Shown piece after piece: positions 55,027-64,000 of a DNA stretch of 64,000 nt. Position 1 is the first letter of the stretch. Each line of letters starts with the position of its first letter. The notes under the pieces were generated by a model, which worked only from the letters and a program-made list of their open reading frames with translations, searched no databases and was not told where the DNA came from. This DNA comes from Atherix ibis (lineage: Eukaryota; Arthropoda; Insecta; Diptera; Athericidae): assembly GCA_958298945.1 (NCBI GenBank), contig CATQJD010000001.1:1777773-1841772 (forward strand). Reading direction: 5' to 3'. The position numbers were made by a program, and so were the translations under genes.

Positions 55027-55531
55027 TATACGAGGTCTGTTCAAAAAGTATAGCGAATTTCCGCGGGTTACGTATATTCGCTTTTTTTGTGGCGTTATGT
55101 TAGTATTTATATCTCTCACTTATGCCGACAAGTTCGGCCATTTTGAATGTTCAGTTAATTTTTGATAGCTGCTTTGTTTGCACGTGTTTTGGCTTATCTT
55201 CGATTTTTGCCCATTCCAAAAAATGAATCAAAGAATCTGTATCAAATTTTGTGTGAAAAACAAAATAAATTGCGAGGACGCATTCCGAATGTTGACTGTG
55301 GCATATGGTGAAGATACCTAGGACCAAAGCAACGCTTATCGGTGGTACAAAATGTTCCGAGATGGCCGAGAAGATGTGAATGACAAAAAGCGTGCCGGAC
55401 ACCTGAGTACGTCGACAACAGACGAAAACATTGATGAAGTGAAGAAAATGGTATTGGCCAATAGTCGAATCACCGTTAGAGAAGTTGCTGACGACTTAAG
55501 CATATCGATTGGCTCATGCCATTCGATTTTT

Positions 55532-55573
55532 ACCAATGATTTTGGCGTGAGACGGGTCGCCAAAATCATTGGT
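55532..55573. repeat. 16 bp inverted repeat at the mariner deletion junction
   Basis: ACCAATGATTTTGGCG and CGCCAAAATCATTGGT, 10 nt apart. The left arm is genuine transposase coding sequence; the right arm replaces the sequence deleted there and is an inverted copy of the left. Confidence 0.9.
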
Positions 55574-55669
55574 CCAGAGGGTCATAACTGGTGACGAATC
55601 ATGGGTTTATGGCTATGACGTGAAAACCAAAGCTCAGTCATTCTAATGGAAGCTGCAGCACAGTTTTGA

Positions 55670-55710
55670 CCTGTGGTAAGAACTCATACATCATGAGTTC
55701 TTGCCACAGG
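55670..55710. repeat. 18 bp inverted repeat within the mariner remnant
   Basis: CCTGTGGTAAGAACTCAT and ATGAGTTCTTGCCACAGG, 5 nt loop, one mismatch. The right arm is the genuine coding sequence (HEFLPQG); the left arm is the inverted copy. Confidence 0.9.
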
Positions 55711-55790
55711 GTAGAACGGTCAATAAGGAATATTACCTGCAAGTTATGCGCAAGTTGAGATTGAGTTACGCTTAATCAACGCACCATCAT

Positions 55791-56129
55791 TACTGGCAGT
55801 TTACAGTCAATAACCAGTTACAAGCTGATTTCTCCAACTGTTAGTGGCGACACCTACCTAAACTTCTACTGCTACTGTCATAAGCAGTGACTTCGCCCGA
55901 TATACTGACCGGTATCTCCCAGCAGTCTTCCGGAAACACAAACACAGTGTGTTTTAAGACCATGGTGCACTCCGATTACCGTGGTAGCAATTTTTGTTTT
56001 AAGAGTGCTTGGGTTTGTTAATCAGATACGCGGGTTCGCTAAGATCCGAAAGAACAATCGGAATCAACCTTGGTCTTTTACCAGGTTGCAGCTACCTTGT
56101 GTGCTATTTACACACTCATTCACGCACAA
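55791..56129. other. Unclassified spacer
   Basis: No element end or coding motif identified between the mariner remnant and the LINE fragment. Confidence 0.35.
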
Positions 56130-57060
56130 CCTCGTTATCTTCTCCAAAAGTGCAACGGCAAACCTCTCATATATAACACACTACTTAGATCCACACTATC
56201 ACCATTCACTACAATTCCACATGTATCTAGGTTACGCAAATCCTCGTACAGGCCACACTTGATGAGAAGGTGCTTGGCACTCTCCTTCGCTGCACAACAA
56301 GACCATCTAGCCTCCGCAGTCAGTCCACACCCATACAGGAACTCATCCATACTACCATGTCCCCTGAGTAAATATACAGAGAACATACTAAATTCCAAAC
56401 AACATGTAGACGCGATGCACACGCTACAGGAGCAGTACACATATCTGTCTCTTACACCCAACACACCACTCACATCCATACCCTCATCATTCACCAAGAT
56501 TCCACATGCACCTAAGTCACGAAAATCCCCGTATAGGCTACACTCAATGAAAAGGTGCTTGGCAGTCTCCTCCACAGCTAGAGCACGCCTGTGCAGAAAC
56601 CCATTCATACTGCCGTGTCCCGTGAGTAAATACCCAAGGTACAGACCAAATTCAAATTCATACGTAGATGAACATGTGCGTCCATCTGCCATCCACACTT
56701 TCATCCCATCGACGTTGCCCAATTTCATATATTCTGTTCAGGACCAGTACACGCAGCTGATGTGGACTAACATCCTGAACCTCTTCATTCATAACCGAAT
56801 AACCAGCATGCGGGATGCCCCGCCATAGACGGCTGTGAATGCTTCCACGCAGCACCTCCAGGTCCCATGGAATTTCTCCAATGAGAACCTGCATCACATC
56901 GGTTGACACGGTTCTACATACATTCAAACATGCATACAAAGCCAGACGCTGAACTGAATTTATGCCCACCCTTGCATACTGGTGCACCCTTGCATGATGT
57001 CAGCCCATACACACGATGCATACATTGCATACGAAACAAATACACCCTTGTAAAGGACTT
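56130..57060 (-). pseudogene. R1-like LINE ORF2 C-terminal fragment with internal duplication
   Basis: On the minus strand from about 57000: CRTVSTDVMQVLIGEIPWDL and EVLRGSIHSRLWRGIP, the region after the RT of R1-type LINEs. Then comes the C-terminal CCHC-like segment YLLTGHGSMNGFLHR with EETAKHLFIECSLYGDFRDL. That last segment appears twice, about 290 bp apart (second: YLLRGHGSMDEFLYG with KESAKHLLIKCGLYEDLRNL). The two units are clearly diverged. Frame mostly open but no RT. Clade assignment moderate. Confidence 0.7.
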
Positions 57061-57089
57061 TCACCGCTCTGGATCGAAGTCCTCAATCT

Positions 57090-57960
57090 TTATTTTAGAT
57101 GTTGAAATGATGTTGTTTGTGATTTTAGTACATGTCGAAATTCTTGGTCATTAACTTGATGTTGAGCAATATCCTGTATATCCCTATTCGAGTATTGATC
57201 AAAGGCAAAAGACAGAGAGTGGTGGTCTATGATGATAATGACATCACAACCACCAATAATATGAATAAAAATGTTTATACCTGTGAATATTACGAGTAGC
57301 ACGTGGTTATACATATGTACCATATTTTATTTTGGTATTATCTAGCTTTACTCCAATTAAACCTTAGAAGCTGTTGACTATCTAATCCAATGCAGCTCTT
57401 GTATCAGGTGGAGGTTAAGTGAATTGAACCGCAAAGATATGGCTTTCTTCGAAGGCGTTCTCTGTTTCGCAAGTCCAACTTACTAGGCGTTTATTATTTT
57501 TCTTTACATGAATGCTCAAGTTTACCATAGAAGCATGGGTCTTAGAAGCAGATGGCATATTTTCCCGGTAAAAGTTCCATGCTCCCAGAAATCAAAGTAG
57601 ATCTGCGACAGTTTTATATTTTGCGTATCTCGAGATGGCTTTTACTCTATTTGCATATTTTTTTTGTTAATGAGGTAACCGAAATAGGTAACACTTGTAA
57701 ACATTGATAGACAAACCATTTTTTCGTAGGTTGTTCAGTACGAGACGTAGATGTCATTCATGTCCCACCACTGAGAAAGATACAATTAGGATGTTATCGA
57801 TGCAGACGTAACAAAAACTATTATCTTCGAAAATTATGTTTATCGGTCGTTAAAAGGATATTGCCATGTTACAGAGGCCAAAAGCTATGACCTTAAACTC
57901 AAAAATACTAAATGGTGTGATCGCAGACACAATAAGCAAATATTAAATAAATAAGAAAAA
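57090..57960 (-). pseudogene. Gypsy RT and RNase H remnant
   Basis: On the minus strand from about 57930: GIFEFKVIAFGLCNMA, then an active-site trace CYVCIDNILIV (normally Y-x-D-D, here Asp to Asn at the second position), then LNNLRKNGLSINVYKC. Further left an RNase H trace (IIIIDHHSLSFAF) and QVNDQEFRHVLKSQTTSFQ follow, resembling the same region of element E. CsRn1-like gypsy by that resemblance. Heavily decayed. Confidence 0.65.
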
Positions 57961-58140
57961 CAGAGCATATAAGATAATATCCTCACATTAGTTTGTCAAC
58001 ACGAAAAAAAAACAATAAAATTCTCATTACTCTAATTTTATTGAGATTAACCAAACTTATACAAAAATTTAACTTGCTGTATGCCAAAAACTGACAAAGC
58101 TTTCATCAAAATATGACATGTTACCTTAACACAGTTTCAG
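57961..58140. other. Spacer between two gypsy remnants
   Basis: AT-rich; no LTR recognised. Confidence 0.3.
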
Positions 58141-59990
58141 CATTCTTATGCAGGAAATATAATATTGGTCGATTCTGCAAGAAGTATGAATCTCTGGTAT
58201 TCCATGCAGGTGCTAAATCAAATTAAACTTGTGCCATAGGAACCAATTTAACTTTTTTCCTTTTAAAATCAAATATTCTCATTTGCTCAGTTGTAAAACT
58301 TCGTCCTTGCTCGTGGATTAACTCGCAATGGAATCACTGATAATTTATTTCTAATTTTGTGTAATTCTGCAGGAGTGAATTTTTCTGTATGTTTTATATT
58401 AAGATGATTTCGAATCATATAACTCCTTACGAAGCATTTTATCCATATTGTATTAAAATACCCATTTCGAACTCGTCTATTTGATTGGATTTCTTAATTT
58501 GAATTTTGTTTATCATTTTCATTAAAACGACTTCTTTGTACTGCCTTTCATTCAAGATATGATGCAATGAGACTTCTTTAGATTCATACATCATCTCTAA
58601 AACTATGACAGTGATATTATGAAATTTAATTAAGAATATTCCATTGTGATAATGGACGATGGTCTCGGTCTTGATGTTGTTGTTAATTTGATTCAGTAGT
58701 GATACTCCTTCGGATTATTCTTCAACTCTTGGAATATGTTGATTGTTGATAATATTGCATGATTTTTAATTTAATTATCGTTCAAAGTTTTCTTGAGTTA
58801 TCATTGTTATCATATATAAATAACATTATATTTCTTTATTTTTATCCCAGCAAAATCTAATACTTCTTCTGGCATTGTGTATAGTAATCTTACTTTATTT
58901 AAAATATCTGTCGTGAATTTAATTTCAGTTTTTGATAAAATCATTGAATTGTTTATTCTGGCTTTTGCAAAATTCGTCGCGTATTGAAGATTAAATGCAA
59001 ATTTATCTATTACATTACTATCAGTTTACAATCTTATTTATGGTTGCGATAACATTCATTCATTATGCAACTAATCAATTATTATTTGTTTATTATTGCA
59101 ATATTTTTTATATATGATTGATTTTATTAATTCGAAATCGTCGTAGAATGGATTTCCTGCAATTCATTTGCATGTTGTACCAATGAAATTTAAATATCGT
59201 TTCAATTTGTGGTTTTTTTTTCAATTTTCTATAAAATATACATTTCTGCTAGTTCACGATTAAGGTAAATAAATAAAAAATAAATTTTTAGTTAAATTCT
59301 TTATGTAAGAGTAAGTTAATCTAATCTGATATAATTTGATATTTTTCTAGAGTTACGATATGGATTACTTTAAAATTCCCATTTTACCTTATATGGTATG
59401 AAATACGTATTTGGAATGGGAGACACGATTTTATATTGAGTTATAGATGTTAATTTTTTGGACGACCAAATCGGATTCCATTTAAATTATTGAATTCTTA
59501 TATAACTATTTCCTCTTTATATTTGACCCCAATCTTTTATTGTGTTTAATACAAATAAAATGACCAGGTTGACGTATTTTAATTGTTTGCCTATTCTTAT
59601 TGTGATAATTTAGACCTTTTTTCTGTGTTTGGTGTAAGTTTTTTAGGTTACTTTATCAAGTTTTTATCAGACTCGTCTGAGCCAACTCTAGGACTTCTAC
59701 TATAGATAAGTTCAACTGGTTTTTTTCCCTGTGTGGAATGGATAGTAAAATTATAATCGTTCACTGTTTTTTATATTAATTCTTTAAATATGTAGAATTA
59801 TATTTTTGTCCCTTTAAAAACATTTCATAATTTTAGTCAACGTTGAAGAGAATCTTTCGAAATGCGCGTTTTCCTCAGTTTTGTATAGCGCAACTTTTTT
59901 AATTGAAATTTTTAATTCATCTTCCATCATGCATTTCATGGAGGCTTAATATAGAAATTATCCGTAATTAATTGTAAAAAACTCTAGGAT
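58141..59990 (-). pseudogene. Errantivirus-like remnant: integrase C terminus and env-like region
   Basis: On the minus strand from about 59880 come short traces of the end of a gypsy/errantivirus integrase: HNKNRQTIKIRQPGHFICIK and NKRLGSN (about 59570-59470). Downstream, about 59010-58850, the trace AKARINNSMILSKTEIKFTT and then RLLYTMPEEVLDFAGIKIK resembles the N-terminal half of insect errantivirus Env. HNGIFLIKFHNITVIVLEM (about 58640) resembles its later half. Stops and frame changes are frequent. Env in this family is a membrane glycoprotein. Assignment is by motif memory and order (integrase, then env), so it needs alignment. Confidence 0.5.
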
Positions 59991-60040
59991 GTTAAAGAAA
60001 AAAAAACCTAAATAAACTTTGTAGCGTATCGATGAGTATA

Positions 60041-61285
60041 CGAGGGACATTCAACAAGTACTTAGCCTCACCGCTCGATGGAACTGCTGTCACAAAAGAA
60101 ATTTACCATCATGCAGTACATTCTTTTAGTAGCCTACTGTCAAAGTTTCAGTCGATTCCCTTCATTAGTTTTGTTTTGAGAGTCTTTGAAAGCGAGCGTG
60201 TCGGTCGGTTGCACAAAAATGGAAAAAGAACAATATCGTTCGGTGATTAGATTCTTGTTTTTGGAAGGGAAAACGCGCAGCGAAATCAAAGATCGCTTGG
60301 ATGCTGTGTATGGTGACTCTTCTCCTTCGATGGCGACCGTCAAGAATTGGTTCAACGAGTTTGTTCGTGGCCGCACGTCGGTTTTTGATAAGCCACGCCC
60401 AGGTGCCCCAAAAACGGCTGCTACGGAGGAAAACGTTAAAAAAGTCCACGATCTCGTGTTGGCAGACCGTCGATTGAAGGTTCACGAGATAGCTGAGACT
60501 GTGGGCATCGCAGTAGGAACGGTGCATCATATTCTACACGAAGAACTGGGCATGAGAAAGCTGTCGGCGCGATGGGTGCCGCGTTTGCTGACACCGGAAA
60601 ACAAGCGCAACCGTGAGACCACATCGGCGACGTGTTTGGCGCTGTTTCAGCGCAATCCAGCGGAGTTCTTGCGTCGTTTCGTGACCGTCGACGAAACATG
60701 GATTCACTGGTACACACCAGAGACCAAGGAACAGTCGAAACAGTGGACTTCACCCGGCGAACGTGCTCCGAAGAAGGCGAAGACTGTTCGATCGGCCGGA
60801 AAGGTGATGCCCCCCGTTTTCTGGGATTCACAAGGTGTGATCCACATCGATTACCTCGAGAAGGGTAAAACAATCACGGGGCGCTACTATGCTGACTTAT
60901 TGGGCCCTCTTTGCGAAGAAAAAAGTGCTGTTCCACCACGACACCTCCGCCGTCGCCATGGCCAAATTGGTCGAATTGCGCTACGAATTGCTGCCCCATC
61001 CACCGTACTCTCCAGATTTGGCCCCGTGTGACTACTTTTTGTTTCCAAACCTGAAAAAATCACTCGCCGGGAATAGATTTGGGTCGAATGAGGAGGTCAT
61101 CGTCGCCACGGAGGCCTATTTTGCTTCCCTCGAGAAAATGTATTTTTTGGACGGGTTAAAAAAGTTAGAGCATCGCTGGGCCAAGTGTATCGAGCTTGTA
61201 TGAGATTATGTGGAAAAATAAATTGCCACCTTTCCAAAATTTTCTTTTTTCTTTTGTAGGCTAAGTACTTGTTGAATGACCCTCG
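60041..61285 (+). mobile_element. Mariner transposon with both terminal inverted repeats
   Basis: 1245 bp, flanked by TA (60039-60040 and 61286-61287). The left end is CGAGGGACATTCAACAAGTA and the reverse-complemented right end is CGAGGGTCATTCAACAAGTA, both continuing CTTAGCC. It contains a nearly full mariner transposase gene. It sits at the edge of the errantivirus-like remnant. Confidence 0.93.
60219..61203 (+). pseudogene. Mariner transposase, DD34D type, frameshifted
   Basis: The likely start is the ATG at 60219 (MEKEQYRSVIRFLFLEGKTR); the frame is open further upstream from 60186. Helix-turn-helix motifs bind the terminal repeats (MATVKNWFNEF, IAETVGIAVGTVHHIL). The first catalytic Asp is in TVDETWIHW. 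Near 60910 a deletion shifts the frame; the rest is read in the frame that ends at 61203, with the second Asp in LFHHD. The usual N-A-P-A-H residues after that Asp are missing, leaving HHDTSAVAMAK. The third Asp is in YSPDLAPCDYFLFP. Inactive from the frameshift and the damaged second motif. Confidence 0.88.
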
Positions 61286-61287
61286 TA

Positions 61288-61935
61288 ATTAGTACTGTAT
61301 ATAATATATTATAGTGCATCAACAGATTTCGGTGAAAAATTTGGAAATGTTAAATTGTTTTTGGATAATATCGCTAAAATAATCACGTAGACTAAGATAT
61401 GAATATTTCTAGTTCACTTTATACATAATTTAAAATTTTTTATTAGTAGTGGTATTAAGATATAAAATCTGTTGTTCTATAAAATTTAAAAAAATATAAT
61501 AAATCAATCAAATATAATTTTTTGTAAATGAAAATGTTTAATATAAAAAATAAAAATTACCTTAAAACCAAATATCTTTAATAAAATAAATACTCATTTC
61601 TATTCGCAATACTGTCATTCAGCGTGAGTCCCATTTGTTTTTATGTGGCTGCGTCTCGTTATAAAAAGTTTTATTGCCGGATCCGCAATAATACTAATCC
61701 ACTTATTCAATAACTATCCACCACTTCCTTTATTAGAAGCACTTATCAAAAACTTAAGCGTCACTGGACACGTGATTTATTAAAGTTCTGAGTCTTAACA
61801 TAAACATACGCTAGCAGGAGCAACTTTGTTGTATGTTTACTGTCACGTTAATTAGTAGTATTATATAAATCTGCTTGTTACTATGTTGTATTTGTAGTTA
61901 TCTGTTAACAAGCTTAAACAAAATTATTACAATGA
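61288..61935. other. AT-rich spacer
   Basis: No ORF or recognised repeat. Confidence 0.4.
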
Positions 61936-62036
61936 GGAAGAGCTTTAAAAAAAATAATAATTGCTTATACGATTGAGCAATCATTGTGTTGATTGCTCAA
62001 TCGTATAAGCAATTGTTATTTTTTTAAAGCTCTTCC
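61936..62036. repeat. 47 bp near-perfect inverted repeat, 6 nt loop
   Basis: Arms 61936-61983 and 61990-62036 pair along their whole length with one substitution and one extra A in the poly-A run (GGAAGAGCTTTAAAAAAA side). The longest tight hairpin in the window. The folded form resembles a miRNA-like or snap-back structure, but nothing shows transcription. Confidence 0.92.
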
Positions 62037-62999
62037 AACAAGTAAAATTAGCAACTGTTGTAGCATACTCTCAAAATCTGTTTTGGCCGCCAAAAGTCTT
62101 TAGACAACGAGGCAGTGAGCTCTCCCTACAACCGGAGATCCTCGTAAGGATAAGTTCTGCTGAATACCATGAATTGGTCTTCTATCAAACACTTGTTTAG
62201 TTACCTCGGGAAAATCGCGTAATAAGACGTAGTAAGGTGAGCGGAGTTGACAGCAGAAACTCTATGTTGTTGTGGAGTTAAGCGAATTCGCCGCAGATTA
62301 CAATTTCGTTTGTGAGTCAATAGTCATTTACCGCCGAGATGTACAAGACCATGCTGTTTAATAAAATCTGCTTTTAGTATTGGTTGTGTGACGTCAGCAA
62401 CCGTAAATGTTTAGTGCAATGCCCGTTGGAGTCCCACATCGATCGATAGGGCCCTAGTGCCATAGGTATTGATAATACAGTTTAGTTTTATTATCGATTT
62501 TCGAAATTATTATTATTTTCATATTTTCATTTTCCCGACCGGCTATGAGGCCTAGTTTAATAATTCCTGACCAAACGGCCCAGTTGGGTGCTGAGGCGTG
62601 ACGTATTCAGAATTTTGTCAGTCTGGAAGGCTTGTTTGGTCAAGTCTATGACCTCGTTAATCGCTCATATTCTTTAGGCAGCTACTTGAAGAAGAGAGAG
62701 CATAGCACGTTATCGTCACAATAATTCCTGGCCAGATTTCTCTATTGTTGTAAAAAATTGTATTGTTTACCGTCGGATAGCACAGTGCTTTGGAGCACAC
62801 GGCATAATTTCGATTCTCTAGTTTTCTTCAATGGACTTTTTAAATGCTGTTTCAATTGAATGTACGATATCTGAAAAGGAATAACAATGTCGTTGTGTCG
62901 ATTTGTATTAGGATATATCGACATTTAGTGCTATCCTTTATTATATATTCCAATTCGAATACAGCCTCCACCTTTACGAATCATAATGTCTAATTATCC
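62037..62999. other. Unclassified region
   Basis: Moderately GC-richer around 62100-62450, with no coding motif found. It may hold a decayed LTR or the 3' region of the LINE to its right. Confidence 0.3.
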
Positions 63000-64000
63000 T
63001 TTTATTCTACAATTATTTCATTGTATGGTAGAGGTTAATTATTTTATAAAGCTTTTACGCTAAAGAAATTATGAATAACTATATAATGCTATGGTACATC
63101 GCGCATGTGGAAATTATTTGAAGGGATAAGGAGAGAAAAGTCGGTGGACTTTGCTCTTAAATAGCTGTTGCTTGTTAAGATTTGCGAATACCGAGTGTTG
63201 CTGAGCATAACATATTCGGATTAAATGGTTAAAAAGAGAATCTTTTTATTTTGCAGTTTGTCGGAAAAGAGAATTCAGGGTAAATTGATGTACTTTCGTA
63301 GTGAAACAAGTATTACAGTTAAATAATTGTAGGATTGGAGTAGAACTAGCCAATTCTCTGAAATACTGTTTATGGAAAATACGATAAAATTAGGAAAGAC
63401 AGGAGACATTACATGCCTGTTCCAGTTAGTTTAATGAATCCCTAATATTTTTGTCTTCTATTAATCTCATTGCTTTATATTTTATCCCATCTAGTAAGTG
63501 CAATGACGTTATAGAAGCATCCGCTTATATATTAGAATTATATTCCTGTGTCAATATATGAATATATGCTTTATAAATATAGTCTAGAACAATGCAGGAT
63601 ATTTGTTTGGAGTAACAAATTTCCTGCATTGTTTAAGGAAACCTAAGTATTTCGCAGCATTTTCGGTTATATTAAATATGTGGTCATTCCAACGGAGGTT
63701 GTCATTAATACACATACGAAGAATGGAAAGCTTTTCGGTTTGAGTTATACAAGTGGCTAGAGATTGTGGTTTCGCTTTGGAGATAGAACACAGCTCTGTA
63801 TTTTGGAAGTATTAAATTCCACTATGTTCTTTGAGCCCCACAGTAATAAATTGTGTATACCGCAATTAATTTGATTTATCGTACGTTGTCATTTCCTCTC
63901 CATAGCCGAAGGGTAATGACGTGAATCAGAAAACGGGTATAAAAAACTGAGAGTACTGTCATCAACAAAATAGTGGAGTGAATTAGAAATAACATACAAG
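63000..64000 (-). pseudogene. LINE reverse transcriptase C-terminal half, runs off window
   Basis: On the minus strand from the right edge: the RT active site FVDDSTLSV (about 63973-63949), then traces LLLWGSKNIVEFNTSKIQSC, SINDNLRWNDHIFNI and AAKYLGFLKQCRKFVTP, then MRLIEDKNIRDSLN with SRELASSTP, in the order found after the palm of non-LTR RTs. Several frame changes and stops. A fold-back duplication sits at 63588-63633. Clade not determined. The N-terminal part would lie beyond 64000. Confidence 0.72.
63588..63633. repeat. 20 bp inverted repeat within the LINE RT remnant
   Basis: AACAATGCAGGATATTTGTT and AACAAATTTCCTGCATTGTT, 6 nt loop, one mismatch. The right arm (in plus coordinates) is the genuine RT coding sequence. 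Confidence 0.85.

Larger units (their letters stand above)
55029..55790 (+). pseudogene. Mariner transposase remnant, deleted copy
   Basis: The left end TACGAGGTCTGTTCAAAAAG resembles a mariner terminal repeat (55029). The transposase frame starts at ATG 55223, has a TAG at 55319-55321, then continues through the helix-turn-helix region (ITVREVADDLSISIGSCHSI, FTNDFGVRRVA). There a large deletion removes the region up to the first catalytic Asp (VITGDESWVYGYD, about 55580). A stop and a second hairpin follow (55670-55710), then HEFLPQGRTVNKEYYLQVM. No right terminal repeat found. Inactive. Confidence 0.8.

Overview
The window is AT-rich insect DNA, most likely from a dipteran fly. The only host coding sequence I can recognise is one exon on the minus strand (734-1003). 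It encodes the start of the calponin-homology domain of the guanine-nucleotide exchange factor Vav. Almost everything else is transposable-element sequence, much of it nested, so this looks like repeat-dense intronic, intergenic or heterochromatic DNA next to the 5' end of Vav.

Left part (1-16470). The Vav exon sits among short inverted-repeat elements (two related MITE subfamilies, here M1 and M2) and three copies of a THAP-domain DNA transposon that resembles P elements at its N terminus. Copies 1 and 2 lie head-on (3411-5363 plus, 5364-6276 minus) and form a large inverted repeat. Copy 3 (8180-15978) is split by M2 MITEs, and one of these was hit by a 4.7 kb Ty3/gypsy element (D, 8698-13445, target duplication CGATC). 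A nuclear copy of mitochondrial ND5 (6412-7258) abuts an unclassified 0.8 kb repeat that recurs at 36400.

Centre (16471-31279). Three LTR retrotransposons are nested. Element A (16471-31279, target duplication TATA) is split inside its reverse transcriptase by element B (19191-29007, ATGAT). B is split inside its integrase by element C (22776-27836, TGCA). B and D are near-identical copies of one family. C keeps open gag and pol frames, while A and B carry inactivating lesions.

Right part (31280-64000). This is a graveyard of older elements: a deleted Bel/Pao element (31499-35008, minus), two mdg1/412-like integrase fragments, jockey-like LINE ORF1 and endonuclease fragments, a CsRn1-like gypsy (45519-50106), a gag-integrase deletion remnant, two mariners (one with both terminal repeats), an R1-like LINE 3' end, a gypsy RT remnant, an errantivirus-like integrase/env remnant, and a LINE RT reaching the right edge. 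Short near-perfect inverted repeats recur through the window, and at least two sit exactly where a recognisable element is deleted or rearranged.

Family assignments come from reading translated motifs by eye. No database search was run, and boundaries without terminal repeats are approximate.
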